DNA from: CAZMNY01 sp964567745 | Lineage (GTDB): Bacteria > Planctomycetota > Planctomycetia > Pirellulales > Pirellulaceae | DNA length: 21,022 nucleotides | Direction of reading: 5' to 3' | Assembly (NCBI GenBank): GCA_964567745.1 | Contig: CAZMNY010000064.1 | Location: forward strand, 1 to 21,022 | Part shown: positions 1 through 6,935 of the stretch, piece after piece | Layout: each line of letters begins with the position of its first letter | Numbering within the stretch: the stretch's first letter is position 1 | Translations under genes and position numbers: made by a program | The notes under the pieces: generated by a model | Told to the model about the DNA's origin: nothing | What the model saw: the letters and a program-made list of their open reading frames with translations, nothing else | Database searches by the model: none

Positions 1-326
1 GAGAATTGACAGAGTGTTGCGATCGATCGGGCTATGCGCAAAAATCGGTGGACCAATACACCCGTTTCAAGAAGACTTTCTGCAGCCAGAATTTTGGTCG
101 CGAAAACAAGTTGTTGTAACCGACTAGTTTTGTTTCAACTGAGCAATACTGGTCCAAATGTGCCGTGCAAAGGTCCTTTGTTCCAACAAGTGCCCTAAAT
201 CTTTCTTCAAGGAGACTTTCAGCGGTGTCCGATCTCGGGCTCGCTTTGCCGTGAGACTTCCAGAAAGGTGGTTTGTAGTAAGCCCACCGGAACAATCACA
301 GGAGATCCTCATCGGAAAGGTCAAAA
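1..326. other. Gene-free left edge, nothing recognised
   Basis: No convincing gene, RNA or repeat is visible here. A minus-strand frame of about 87 codons (32-295) opens from a TTG with no ribosome binding site, and its translation resembles no family I know. I treat the stretch as non-coding or as the edge of something outside the window. Confidence 0.4.
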
Positions 327-494
327 ATGTTTAGCATCCAGCCACCTGAGCCAAGCAGGAAACAAGGCATAAGAAGCGACTATGCTTACGTCCTGCCGCC
401 AACTGACGCTGAGACCGAAAAAGCCGTGCTTCGCAAGAGGCTTCTGGAAATGATCATACTTCAGGAATCGCTGCGACGCCAGAAACCTCGGTGA
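327..494 (+). CDS. Small hypothetical protein, 55 aa
   Basis: I do not recognise this protein. It starts at ATG 327 and stops at TGA 492-494. A purine-rich GGAAAGG lies six bases upstream of the ATG, a reasonable ribosome binding site. The product is basic, has no signal peptide or membrane segment, and its second half (about residues 27-50, rich in Glu, Lys, Arg and Leu) looks like one amphipathic helix. The gene lies 74 bp upstream of the HEAT-repeat gene on the same strand, so the two could be cotranscribed. Support is the binding site, the helix-like composition and the position; chance occurrence of a 55-codon frame is not excluded. Confidence 0.45.
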   Translation: MFSIQPPEPSRKQGIRSDYAYVLPPTDAETEKAVLRKRLLEMIILQESLRRQKPR

Positions 495-568
495 GACACG
501 ATCGGTAAGATCTCATTTTCTACCGCAAAGGAGAGGGGTGCTCCTCTCAGGAAGTTAGGAGTCCTGTT

Positions 569-1894
569 ATGAAAGTTGAAGCATTCGCGATCGGTCTGTT
601 TTCGGTGCTGATCGGCTGCATGTCATCAGCCCCTGCAGCCGTCAAGGTCACTCTTGAGGACGCGATTCGTCAGAAGAAAGTCAAAGTCAACGTCCAGAGC
701 CTCGGTGGTGCAACGGGCAATGGAGTTCGCGTCGATGTGGAAAGCCTCGTTGGTGAGGAACTTCACGTCCAAGTCGAGCCAGGCACCGTGTTGCTTAATG
801 CCTCGACGAAGCATCAGAATCTTGGAGTTGGTACTGTGCAGGGTGAGCTGAGCATCAACAACACTTATAGACCAACAAAGGTAATGGTGCTGGCCGACCG
901 CAAGCGGCATTCGTTCCTGCTGGAAATCTTTTGCCTTGACGCGGCGAAACCAGATCCAACTCGAGGTACTTTGTTGAAGGTGGTGGTCAAGGACTCGCGA
1001 GTTGCACGCATCCTGGCGGCTGCTCCGGCAATGAAAGCGTCGATCTGGGCGACGCAGTTGGCGATTTGGATCGACCGTTCAGGCATTACCGTCGAGAAGG
1101 CACGTCAGCTGCATCCAGGTAAGATCACGGATGTCGATGTTAAGGTTGCTCGCCGGCTTTTGGAGAAAGCCGAAGCAGATGGCGTCGAAGAAATTCCGGA
1201 AGAGATGCCTGCGGATGTGCGGGTGCAAGTGAGTCGGCTGTATTCTCCGAAGCCCGCTGTTCGCGCCATGGCCGCCGAGGTGCTCGGTGGCATGGGATCA
1301 CGTGCTCGCGTTGCTCTTCCATTCCTCACTCAGAACATTCTCGACCGCTCAACGGACAAGCCTCTTCCAGTGAACGTGGTCGCGGCCGAAGACGACTCGA
1401 AGGACGTTGCGCAGAACCTCGAAGGACTTGGGCTGCCAGGTCTGGCTCCGCTGTTAAAATCACTGGCGCAGGGCGACGGCACGCGCAAGGAAAAGAACGA
1501 AGTGGGTGGACTCAACTTCAAGCTTCCCCGCTTGAAGGGCTTCAACCTGAAGGTGCCAGGTGTTGAAATTAAGGATGGCGAGATTCACGTCGAGGCAGAG
1601 CAAGCGTTGCCAGCACGGAAGGTGATGGTCAAAACGCTTGTGCCGCGATTGGAAAGCGATCAAGCTGCTGTTCGCGAGCGTGCGGCTTGGCTTTTGGGAA
1701 CGCTTGGCTATCGAGAGGCCGTGATCCCGTTGATCGACCTGCTGGAGCATACAGACGAAGGGACCATTCAAGCCGCGGCCGAATCGCTTGAGGCCATCAC
1801 CGGCTGTGACTTCGGCACGAATGCCAAACAGTGGCGATCTTGGTGGAAGGAACACAAGGATGAAGCGTTGCCTGAGCCAGCCTCGCGCCGTTGA
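569..1894 (+). CDS. Secreted HEAT-repeat protein
   Basis: The protein begins with a hydrophobic export signal (residues 5-17). It could be processed as a lipoprotein, because LIGC at 14-17 fits a lipobox, or cut after APA near residue 23. Residues 25-145 are beta-rich and unrecognised. HEAT-like helical repeats appear at about 218-256 and again at 352-412 (pattern VRERAAWLLGTLG and a following paired helix). The C-terminus carries the W..WW..H pattern (422-429) often seen closing planctomycete HEAT proteins. HEAT repeats usually bind other proteins; the partner is unknown. GGAG at 558-561, seven bases before the ATG, supports the start. A hairpin (GAGAGG/CCTCTC, 531-548) sits just upstream. 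The last nine residues are encoded by sequence matching an antisense transposase remnant, so the native C-terminus was probably replaced. Confidence 0.8.
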   Translation: MKVEAFAIGLFSVLIGCMSSAPAAVKVTLEDAIRQKKVKVNVQSLGGATGNGVRVDVESLVGEELHVQVEPGTVLLNASTKHQNLGVGTVQGELSINNTYRPTKVMVLADRKRHSFLLEIFCLDAAKPDPTRGTLLKVVVKDSRVARILAAAPAMKASIWATQLAIWIDRSGITVEKARQLHPGKITDVDVKVARRLLEKAEADGVEEIPEEMPADVRVQVSRLYSPKPAVRAMAAEVLGGMGSRARVALPFLTQNILDRSTDKPLPVNVVAAEDDSKDVAQNLEGLGLPGLAPLLKSLAQGDGTRKEKNEVGGLNFKLPRLKGFNLKVPGVEIKDGEIHVEAEQALPARKVMVKTLVPRLESDQAAVRERAAWLLGTLGYREAVIPLIDLLEHTDEGTIQAAAESLEAITGCDFGTNAKQWRSWWKEHKDEALPEPASRR

Positions 1895-2023
1895 CGTCGG
1901 CACTCCATGCTGGGTCGCGCGTTGGATGTCACCGGCCGTTTGGACCAGTTCTTTCAGGCGATGGTCATCGGTGTGTTGCTCCCAAGTGATTTTGGGAATG
2001 CCACGATGTTCGCTTGAGCTTTT
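1868..2023 (-). pseudogene. Transposase N-terminal remnant
   Basis: Read on the minus strand, this stretch encodes a helix-turn-helix-like segment containing HTDDHRLKELVQTAGDI and GVPTSTARGWLR. I recognise this pattern from the N-terminal DNA-binding part of planctomycete transposases of the integrase-core type. There is no catalytic DDE domain; the similarity stops where the HEAT-repeat gene begins. It is therefore a small leftover of an insertion sequence. The family call is from memory of related sequences, not from a search. The frame stays open into the HEAT gene only as a shadow. Confidence 0.5.
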
Positions 2024-2121
2024 ACGCCTCAAAAGAGGTTGAGGTCCTCGGGCGGACACCAAGCTGTTGAGAACTCGTACAGAAACGTCCACAATATTGT
2101 GAGAAACTACAGGGTTGTCTT

Positions 2122-2598
2122 ATGGACCGGAATATGGATTCGATGTGTGATGCATTCGAGGATCGCTGGAAGTCCGGCGAACGGCCGGAAATTGCAGAGT
2201 TTCTGGACCGCGTTGACGGACCAGAACGATCGGAGTTGCTTCGCGAATTGATACAGATTGAGTTGTGGTGGCGTCGCAACGAGACCCCGGCACCCAATCA
2301 GAAGGAGTATCAGACCCGCTTTCCCGGTGATCATTCCATCGTCACTGAGGCCTTCGAGTTGTTCCGTCAGGAAGTACAACAGCAGCAAGGCGACCAGCTA
2401 GCAGAAGCTCCGCGAGAAATCTTCGCCGCGTTGGCGACGCCGGGAGAACCAATGCCAGCTACCGTCCAACTGAAACTGCCAAATTCGGTACCGGCACAGG
2501 TCGGCCCTTTCAAAATCCTGCAACCCATCGGCAAAGGCGGCATGGGTCAGGTCTACATGGCCGAGCCGACCTGCCCGATACGCTGGCGGACAAGTTAG
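2122..2598 (+). pseudogene. Truncated Ser/Thr protein kinase (N-terminus only)
   Basis: The first 147 residues match the start of planctomycete PknB-like Ser/Thr kinases. There is a leading adaptor region of the form FEDRWKSGERPEIAEFL, an RELIQIELWWRR helix and an EYQTRFPG motif, then the ATP-binding glycine loop GKGGMGQVY at 137-145. The sequence then ends abruptly: after YMAE only PTCPIRWRTS follows before the stop. The catalytic lysine, HRD and DFG motifs are all absent, so no kinase activity is possible. The break at about position 2565 is also where recombinase similarity begins in another frame, so this is a fusion scar. An adaptor fragment could still be made, since start and stop are intact, but a dead gene is more likely. 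Confidence 0.75.
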
Positions 2599-2735
2599 CT
2601 GCCGTCGATCTGATCCCCAAGCGGAAGAAAGAAACGCCGACCGAAACGCTAGGCGCGTTTCTCGATGCGTACATTGAAGGCCGAGCCAACCTGAAGCCGA
2701 ACACCAAACGCAATTACGAAGTAACCCGGAAACAC

Positions 2736-3677
2736 TTGATCGACCATTTCGGGCGGGAACGAATGCTGGCGGAAATCAGCCCAGGGGATGCCGACGAATG
2801 GCGCGAATCCCTGCGGAAGAAACTAGCGGCGGCAACTGTAAGCCGGGAAGTGAAACGGGCGCGTCAATTCTTCCGGGCTGCGATGCGGAAACGATTGATT
2901 GCCGAGAATCCTTTCACCGATCTTTCGACGCCGGCCCAAGTGAACGCAACGCGGGCACACTTCGTCACAACCGCGATCATCGAGAGAGTGATTGAAGCCT
3001 GCCCGGACGGGGAATGGCGGCTGATCGTCGCGCTAAGCCGCTATGGCGGGCTGCGATGCCCATCGGAACACCTAAGCCTGAAATGGGGCGATGTGGATTG
3101 GGAACACAACCGCGTCACGATACGAAGCCCTAAGACCGAGCATCACGCCGGCGGCGAATCGAGAGTGATCCCGTTGTTCCCCGAGCTGCGGCCCCACCTA
3201 GAGGCGCTGTTTTTCGACGAAGAACGGGCGGGAACGGAACGCATCATCACGCGATACCGCGATCGAAACGCCAACCTGCGGACCCAGCTACTACGGATCA
3301 TCAAAGGGGCTGGTGTGAAGCCCTGGCCCAAGCTGTTTCACAACCTGCGGGCGAGCCGGCAAACGGAACTGACCGCCCGCTTCCCCTTGCACGTTGTTTG
3401 TGAGTGGATCGGCAATTCGGCCCCCATCGCGGACAAGCACTATCTGCAAGTGACCGATGACCACTACGACGATGCGGTGACAACAACCACCCCCGAGGTG
3501 CGCGGCACAGAATCCAGCACAGTTGATGCAGAAAGCGGCACAGTTTCCGGCACAGCAATCTGCCGCACAATCGCGCACCGACTCGCAAGAAACGAAAGCA
3601 GCCCGGGGAAACCGGGCTGTGTTGCTGCCTACTGCGTTAGCGTGCGATTCAATGCTAGGCAATCAGATACCCCCTAG
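2736..3677 (+). CDS. Tyrosine recombinase (integrase), 5'-truncated
   Basis: This is a planctomycete-type phage-like integrase that cuts and joins DNA through a tyrosine intermediate. Recombinase similarity begins earlier, at about 2565 (ADLPDTLADKLAAVDL), but no start codon lies there; 2736 is a TTG inside the SAM-like core-binding domain (GAFLDAYIEGRANLKPNTKR lies upstream of it). The catalytic domain is complete: the first Arg in GGLRCPSE (codon 3054), the Lys in SPKTEHH, HNLR (3339-3350), the W-I-G-N-S segment, and the nucleophile Tyr in KHYLQ (3441-3443). After about 3500 the natural C-terminus (AAQNPAQLMQKAAQ) appears in the next frame, ending at 3705, so a one-base insertion near 3501 is likely. 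The gene runs into tRNA-Glu. The N-terminal loss suggests it is inactive; the open catalytic frame leaves some doubt. Confidence 0.8.
   Translation: MIDHFGRERMLAEISPGDADEWRESLRKKLAAATVSREVKRARQFFRAAMRKRLIAENPFTDLSTPAQVNATRAHFVTTAIIERVIEACPDGEWRLIVALSRYGGLRCPSEHLSLKWGDVDWEHNRVTIRSPKTEHHAGGESRVIPLFPELRPHLEALFFDEERAGTERIITRYRDRNANLRTQLLRIIKGAGVKPWPKLFHNLRASRQTELTARFPLHVVCEWIGNSAPIADKHYLQVTDDHYDDAVTTTTPEVRGTESSTVDAESGTVSGTAICRTIAHRLARNESSPGKPGCVAAYCVSVRFNARQSDTP
3586..3619 (-). terminator. Rho-independent terminator, tRNA-Glu
   Basis: On the minus strand an eight-base-pair GC-rich stem (CAGCCCGG/CCGGGCTG, 3599-3619, five-base loop) is followed by a T-rich run, CTTTCGTTTCTT. It lies 49 bases past the tRNA-Glu 3' end, in the right orientation to stop that transcript. 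No T-run follows on the plus strand, so it would not serve the integrase. Confidence 0.6.
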
Positions 3678-3705
3678 GGGAGTCGAACCCCTGTTGCCGG
3701 ACTGA
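3668..3705. other. Putative attachment site in tRNA-Glu 3' half
   Basis: The integrase stop (3675-3677), and the stop of its likely original frame (3703-3705), both lie inside the tRNA gene. Tyrosine recombinases commonly use the 3' half of a tRNA as their attachment site and sit next to it. I see no second copy of this sequence elsewhere in the window, so the far end of the element has been lost or lies outside. Confidence 0.4.
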
Positions 3706-3740
3706 GAATCCGGAGTCCTGGGCCACTAGACGAAGGGGGC
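3668..3740 (-). tRNA. tRNA-Glu (anticodon CTC)
   Basis: The minus strand folds into a full cloverleaf. The acceptor stem is GCCCCCT with AGGGGGT (the first pair is a G-U wobble), the D arm is GTCT/GGAC, the anticodon stem is CCGGA/TCCGG around the loop TTCTCAG, and the T arm is AGGGG/CCCCT with loop TTCGACT. Anticodon CTC reads GAG, glutamate. No CCA is encoded after the discriminator A at 3668. The 3' half is overlapped by the end of the integrase frame, so it has probably served as an integration site, and the G-U at the end of the acceptor stem may reflect replacement of the 3' end by element sequence. Confidence 0.9.
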
Positions 3741-3760
3741 GTGGTTGGGACGAACTAAAC

Positions 3761-3789
3761 AGTTTCTGTTTGAGGCGCAATTCTGTCAA
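3761..3789 (-). promoter_or_regulatory. Possible promoter of tRNA-Glu
   Basis: On the minus strand a perfect TTGACA (3789-3784) is followed 17 bases later by GAAACT (3766-3761), a poor -10 box. Transcription would begin about 13 bases before the tRNA. The position is right and the -35 box is consensus, but the -10 is weak. Confidence 0.35.
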
Positions 3790-3936
3790 GGCGTACGCCC
3801 CGTGACGGCCGGCGGGGATGAAGGTCCGCCACGCTTTGTGGCTTGAGTGCGGCTAGTCGGTCGGGGGATTTGCTCTAAGATGGTCGGTTCGCACGATCGC
3901 GATTGACGGCGATGTTCGCTCCGCTCAGTCGTTCCC

Positions 3937-3968
3937 GATGATCTGACGATGAGATGATCCGACGATGA
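3937..3968 (+). repeat. 16-bp tandem duplication over the trpB start
   Basis: GATGATCTGACGATGA (3937-3952) is followed directly by GATGATCCGACGATGA (3953-3968), differing at one base. The second copy contains the trpB ATG at 3965. The matching ATG of the first copy (3949) is in another frame and meets a stop after two codons. Confidence 0.85.
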
Positions 3969-5182
3969 ATGGCCCTAAACCGGAAGCCTCGGCGAATGTT
4001 CCCGACGAATTGGGACGATTTGGTGATTTTGGAGGACGATACGTCCCCGAAACGCTGACTCAAGCACTCGACCAATTGGCGGATGAATACGAGAAAGCCA
4101 AGCGAGACGAGGCGTTTCAAGAGGAACTCGAGTCGCTGCTGGCCAACTACGTCGGAAGGCCCTCGCCCATCTACCACGCCGAGCGACTCAGCCAACAAGT
4201 TGGCGGTGCCCAGATCTACTTGAAGCGAGAAGATCTCAACCACACCGGCGCCCACAAGATCAATAACACGCTCGGCCAAGCTCTGCTCACGCTGCGAATG
4301 GGTAAGACACGAGTGATCGCAGAAACCGGTGCCGGACAACATGGCGTGGCGAGCGCCACCGCGTGTGCTCGATTCGGCCTCCCCTGCGTCGTCTACATGG
4401 GCGAAGAAGACGTCCGGCGACAGGCGCCCAACGTGTTCAGCATGAGGCTGCTCGGCGCCGAAGTGCGACCAGTCTCGAGCGGCTCGCGCACTCTACGAGA
4501 CGCGATCAACGAGGCGATGCGAGACTGGATGTCGTCCGTTCAAAACACCCACTACATCATCGGCTCGGTCGTCGGCCCTCACCCATTCCCTCTGATCGTT
4601 CGCGACTTTCAATCGGTGATCGGGCGCGAGGCGAGACAACAATGTCTCGATCGATATGAACGGCTCCCCGACGCCGTCGTCGCCTGCGTTGGCGGAGGCA
4701 GCAACGCGGCCGGAATGTTCTATCCATTTGTCGAAGATCAGCAGGTCGAGTTAATCGGGATTGAGGCGGGAGGACGCAGCGACGAGCCGGGCGAACACGC
4801 TTCGCCGCTCAGCTACGGCCGCACTGGCATCCTCCACGGCAGCTACAGCTACGTCATGCAGGACGACGACGGGCAGACGTGCGACGTGCATTCCGTTTCA
4901 GCCGGACTCGACTATCCCGGCGTCGGTCCCGAACACAGCTATTGGAAAGACTCAGGTCGCGCGGCGTATCGTAACTGCAAAGACGCGGACGCTCTCGCCG
5001 CGTTCGACATGCTCGCCAAGGCCGAAGGCATCTTGCCGGCTCTCGAAAGTTCACACGCAATTGCCGGCGCCATTGAAGTCGCCAAGGAACGATCGCCGGA
5101 CGAAATGGTCTTGGTCTGTCTCTCGGGTCGCGGCGACAAAGACGCCAATGAAATCGCGCGGCTGCGGGAAGTGACGGGCTAA
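3965..5182 (+). CDS. trpB: Tryptophan synthase beta chain
   Basis: TrpB condenses indole with serine to give tryptophan, using pyridoxal phosphate, as the beta subunit of the alpha2-beta2 complex in the cytoplasm. At 405 residues it has the normal length. The start block GRFGDFGGRYVPETL (17-31) is intact. The PLP lysine is K98 in HTGAHKINN, the catalytic glutamate is E120 in AETGAGQHG, and the phosphate-binding GGGSNA is at 243-248. No Shine-Dalgarno site is visible; the start was chosen because the conserved N-terminus follows closely and because no other in-frame ATG fits. trpA follows 62 bp downstream, so the two subunits are very likely made from one transcript. Other trp genes are not adjacent. 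Confidence 0.97.
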   Translation: MNGPKPEASANVPDELGRFGDFGGRYVPETLTQALDQLADEYEKAKRDEAFQEELESLLANYVGRPSPIYHAERLSQQVGGAQIYLKREDLNHTGAHKINNTLGQALLTLRMGKTRVIAETGAGQHGVASATACARFGLPCVVYMGEEDVRRQAPNVFSMRLLGAEVRPVSSGSRTLRDAINEAMRDWMSSVQNTHYIIGSVVGPHPFPLIVRDFQSVIGREARQQCLDRYERLPDAVVACVGGGSNAAGMFYPFVEDQQVELIGIEAGGRSDEPGEHASPLSYGRTGILHGSYSYVMQDDDGQTCDVHSVSAGLDYPGVGPEHSYWKDSGRAAYRNCKDADALAAFDMLAKAEGILPALESSHAIAGAIEVAKERSPDEMVLVCLSGRGDKDANEIARLREVTG

Positions 5183-5244
5183 GCAGTGACTGGCGAATAC
5201 GATGCACAGAAGTGAATGCACGGTTTGTAATAAAGAGCAGTACG

Positions 5245-6051
5245 ATGTCCGCAATTGACTCACTTTTTAAGTCGCTACGCGAACAGGGACGCAAAGCGTT
5301 TATGCCGTTCGTCACGGCTGGCGATCCCGACTTAGACTTCACTCGCGACGCCATTCTGGAGCTGAATCGGCGAGGCTGTTCGATGTGCGAGGTCGGCTTC
5401 CCCTACAGCGATCCGATTGCGGACGGTCCTGTGATACAGGCCTCTTACACCCGCGCTCTTGAACAGGGCGTGACGGTGGACGGCGTGCTCAAGTGTATGG
5501 GCGAGGCGGCCGAACAGATCACAATGCCCCAAGTCGCGATGGTCAGCTACGCGATCATCTACCGCGTCGGCCTCGAGCGATTCGCAGACCAACTCAAAGC
5601 AGCGGGCGGATCGGGCCTAATCGTGCCCGACCTGCTTGTCGAGGAATCGAACGAGTTCGCCAAGGTCTGCCGAGAGCGCGACTTGAGCCTGATCCAACTC
5701 ATCACGCCCACCACGCCTCGAGACCGAGCTATCCGAATCGCAGAAACAACGACTGGCTTTATCTACTATGTTTCGGTCACAGGCATTACGGGCGAACGCA
5801 CCGAGTTGCCTCCCGAGTTGATGGACAACGTCGGCTGGCTGCGAGAGCAAACCGAGTTGCCGATTTGCATCGGATTCGGGATTAGCAACGCCAGCCACGT
5901 TCGCTTGCTCGCTCCCGTTGCCGATGGACTCATCGTTGGCTCGGCGATCGTACGACGAATGGCCGACGCCAAACAGCGGCCCCGAACCGAAGTGCTCAGC
6001 GAGATCGGCGACTACGCTCAATCGTTGCTCGACGCATTGGCTGAGTGTTAA
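5245..6051 (+). CDS. trpA: Tryptophan synthase alpha chain
   Basis: TrpA splits indole-3-glycerol phosphate into indole and glyceraldehyde 3-phosphate and passes indole to TrpB through the tunnel between subunits. From the ATG at 5245 the protein has 268 residues, and its two catalytic acids fall exactly at the classical positions, E49 (CEVGFPYSDP) and D60 (IADGP). The barrel phosphate site is visible as GFGISNASHV and DGLIVGSAIV near the C-terminus. A GTG at 5212 would add eleven residues, but the motif spacing and family N-terminus (IDSLFKSLREQGRKAFMPFVTAGDP) favour 5245. It lies 62 bp after trpB on the same strand and converges with the gene ending at 6075. Confidence 0.97.
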   Translation: MSAIDSLFKSLREQGRKAFMPFVTAGDPDLDFTRDAILELNRRGCSMCEVGFPYSDPIADGPVIQASYTRALEQGVTVDGVLKCMGEAAEQITMPQVAMVSYAIIYRVGLERFADQLKAAGGSGLIVPDLLVEESNEFAKVCRERDLSLIQLITPTTPRDRAIRIAETTTGFIYYVSVTGITGERTELPPELMDNVGWLREQTELPICIGFGISNASHVRLLAPVADGLIVGSAIVRRMADAKQRPRTEVLSEIGDYAQSLLDALAEC

Positions 6052-6074
6052 CAGGCAACTGCGACCGCTGCGAT

Positions 6075-6602
6075 TTAGTTGAGCAACATGGGACGGATCG
6101 TCCCGTCTCCGTCTTCGCTCTCCCACTCTCTCCGTACTTCGCGGAGCCCGTAAGCGCACAATTCGAATTCAGAGGACAGGCGCTGGAGCACGTCAGCCGG
6201 CGCGTCTTCCTTGTCGGTTTCGATCGAGCTGGCGATGAAGTAGGCCTGCTTGCCGTGTAGACAAAAATGACGAAAAGCGTCCGTGTCGCTCGGCCGACGT
6301 CGCAACGACTCGGGAAACATCCCAGTCCAAAAGAGTGTGAAGTCACCGATGTGCCGATGCACTTCACGACGAGCAACTCCGACCCGTTGTTCGGCTTCCC
6401 AGAGCATCTGCCCGACGTCGGATACGCGTTTGCCCGTGAGACTGCGAACTTTGAGAAGTGACTCGGTGCGCAGGAATCGCGAGAGGAGATCGGTTAGGTA
6501 GTCGATCAGCGGCGGATCAACGACCCCCAACTCACCTTGAAAAGTCTGTTCCGTGATCCCGGCAAAGAATCGCGTCAACGTTGAACGCGGTGAAGACGTC
6601 AT
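6075..6602 (-). CDS. Conserved protein of unknown function
   Basis: I recognise this 175-residue protein as a type found in planctomycetes, but no function is known to me. It is predicted cytoplasmic and mostly helical, with no signal peptide or membrane span. Conserved-looking stretches are FAGITEQTFQGELGVVDPPL (14-33), REVHRHIGDFTLFWTGMFPE (79-98) and FELCAYGLREVRREWE near the end. The start is well supported: AGGAGGTG lies five bases upstream of the ATG, the best ribosome binding site in the window. A promoter candidate sits just upstream (6630-6659). The gene converges with trpA, 23 bp between stops, with no obvious terminator. It is downstream of the ABC ATPase on the same strand but 333 bp away, so probably separate. 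Confidence 0.8.
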   Translation of the reverse strand: MTSSPRSTLTRFFAGITEQTFQGELGVVDPPLIDYLTDLLSRFLRTESLLKVRSLTGKRVSDVGQMLWEAEQRVGVARREVHRHIGDFTLFWTGMFPESLRRRPSDTDAFRHFCLHGKQAYFIASSIETDKEDAPADVLQRLSSEFELCAYGLREVRREWESEDGDGTIRPMLLN

Positions 6603-6629
6603 ATCGGCACCTCCTTTTTCTCTACCTCA

Positions 6630-6659
6630 ACTCTACTTTCGATTTTTGTTTGGAGTCAA
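6630..6659 (-). promoter_or_regulatory. Promoter candidate for the 6075-6602 gene
   Basis: On the minus strand TTGACT (6659-6654) and TAGAGT (6635-6630) are separated by 18 bases, a fair sigma70-type pair. The predicted start of transcription is about 20 bases before the ATG, which leaves room for the strong AGGAGG site. Confidence 0.5.
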
Positions 6660-6935
6660 GATTAAGAATTGGCCCGCCGATGCGGCAAATCAAGGTAACT
6701 CAGTACAATCGCCCGGTTCCGTCGCGCATTGGCCCTGTCAGCCCGAAAAACCGGCATGAGGTGGATTTCGAGGCATTTGCGGGACACTTTGGCGTCGCCC
6801 GTGTTCCGCCGAATAGACGGATATTAACGGCGTCGACGGTGCGCAACGAGCAGGCTCGCTGACGCGCCGGGGCGGTGATGGGAGCGTGTGTGGCTGGGTG
6901 AGTGGAGTCGTCGCTGACGCGTCGTGTTAGTGGCG
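6660..6935. other. Intergenic region, no gene seen
   Basis: This region lies downstream of the ABC ATPase and upstream of the 6602 promoter. I see no RNA gene and no clear terminator. The 11-mer TCGCTGACGCG occurs twice (6856-6866 and 6911-6921). A plus-strand frame across part of it (to 6862) has no binding site and low-complexity content, so I do not call it. Confidence 0.4.

Noticed and set aside
32..295. 87-codon minus-strand gene at the left edge
   Set aside because: Opens from TTG without a binding site and the product resembles nothing; a chance frame is as likely.
6581..6862. 93-codon plus-strand gene in the 6603-6935 gap
   Set aside because: It starts inside the opposite gene, has no binding site, and overlaps the promoter and binding site of that gene.
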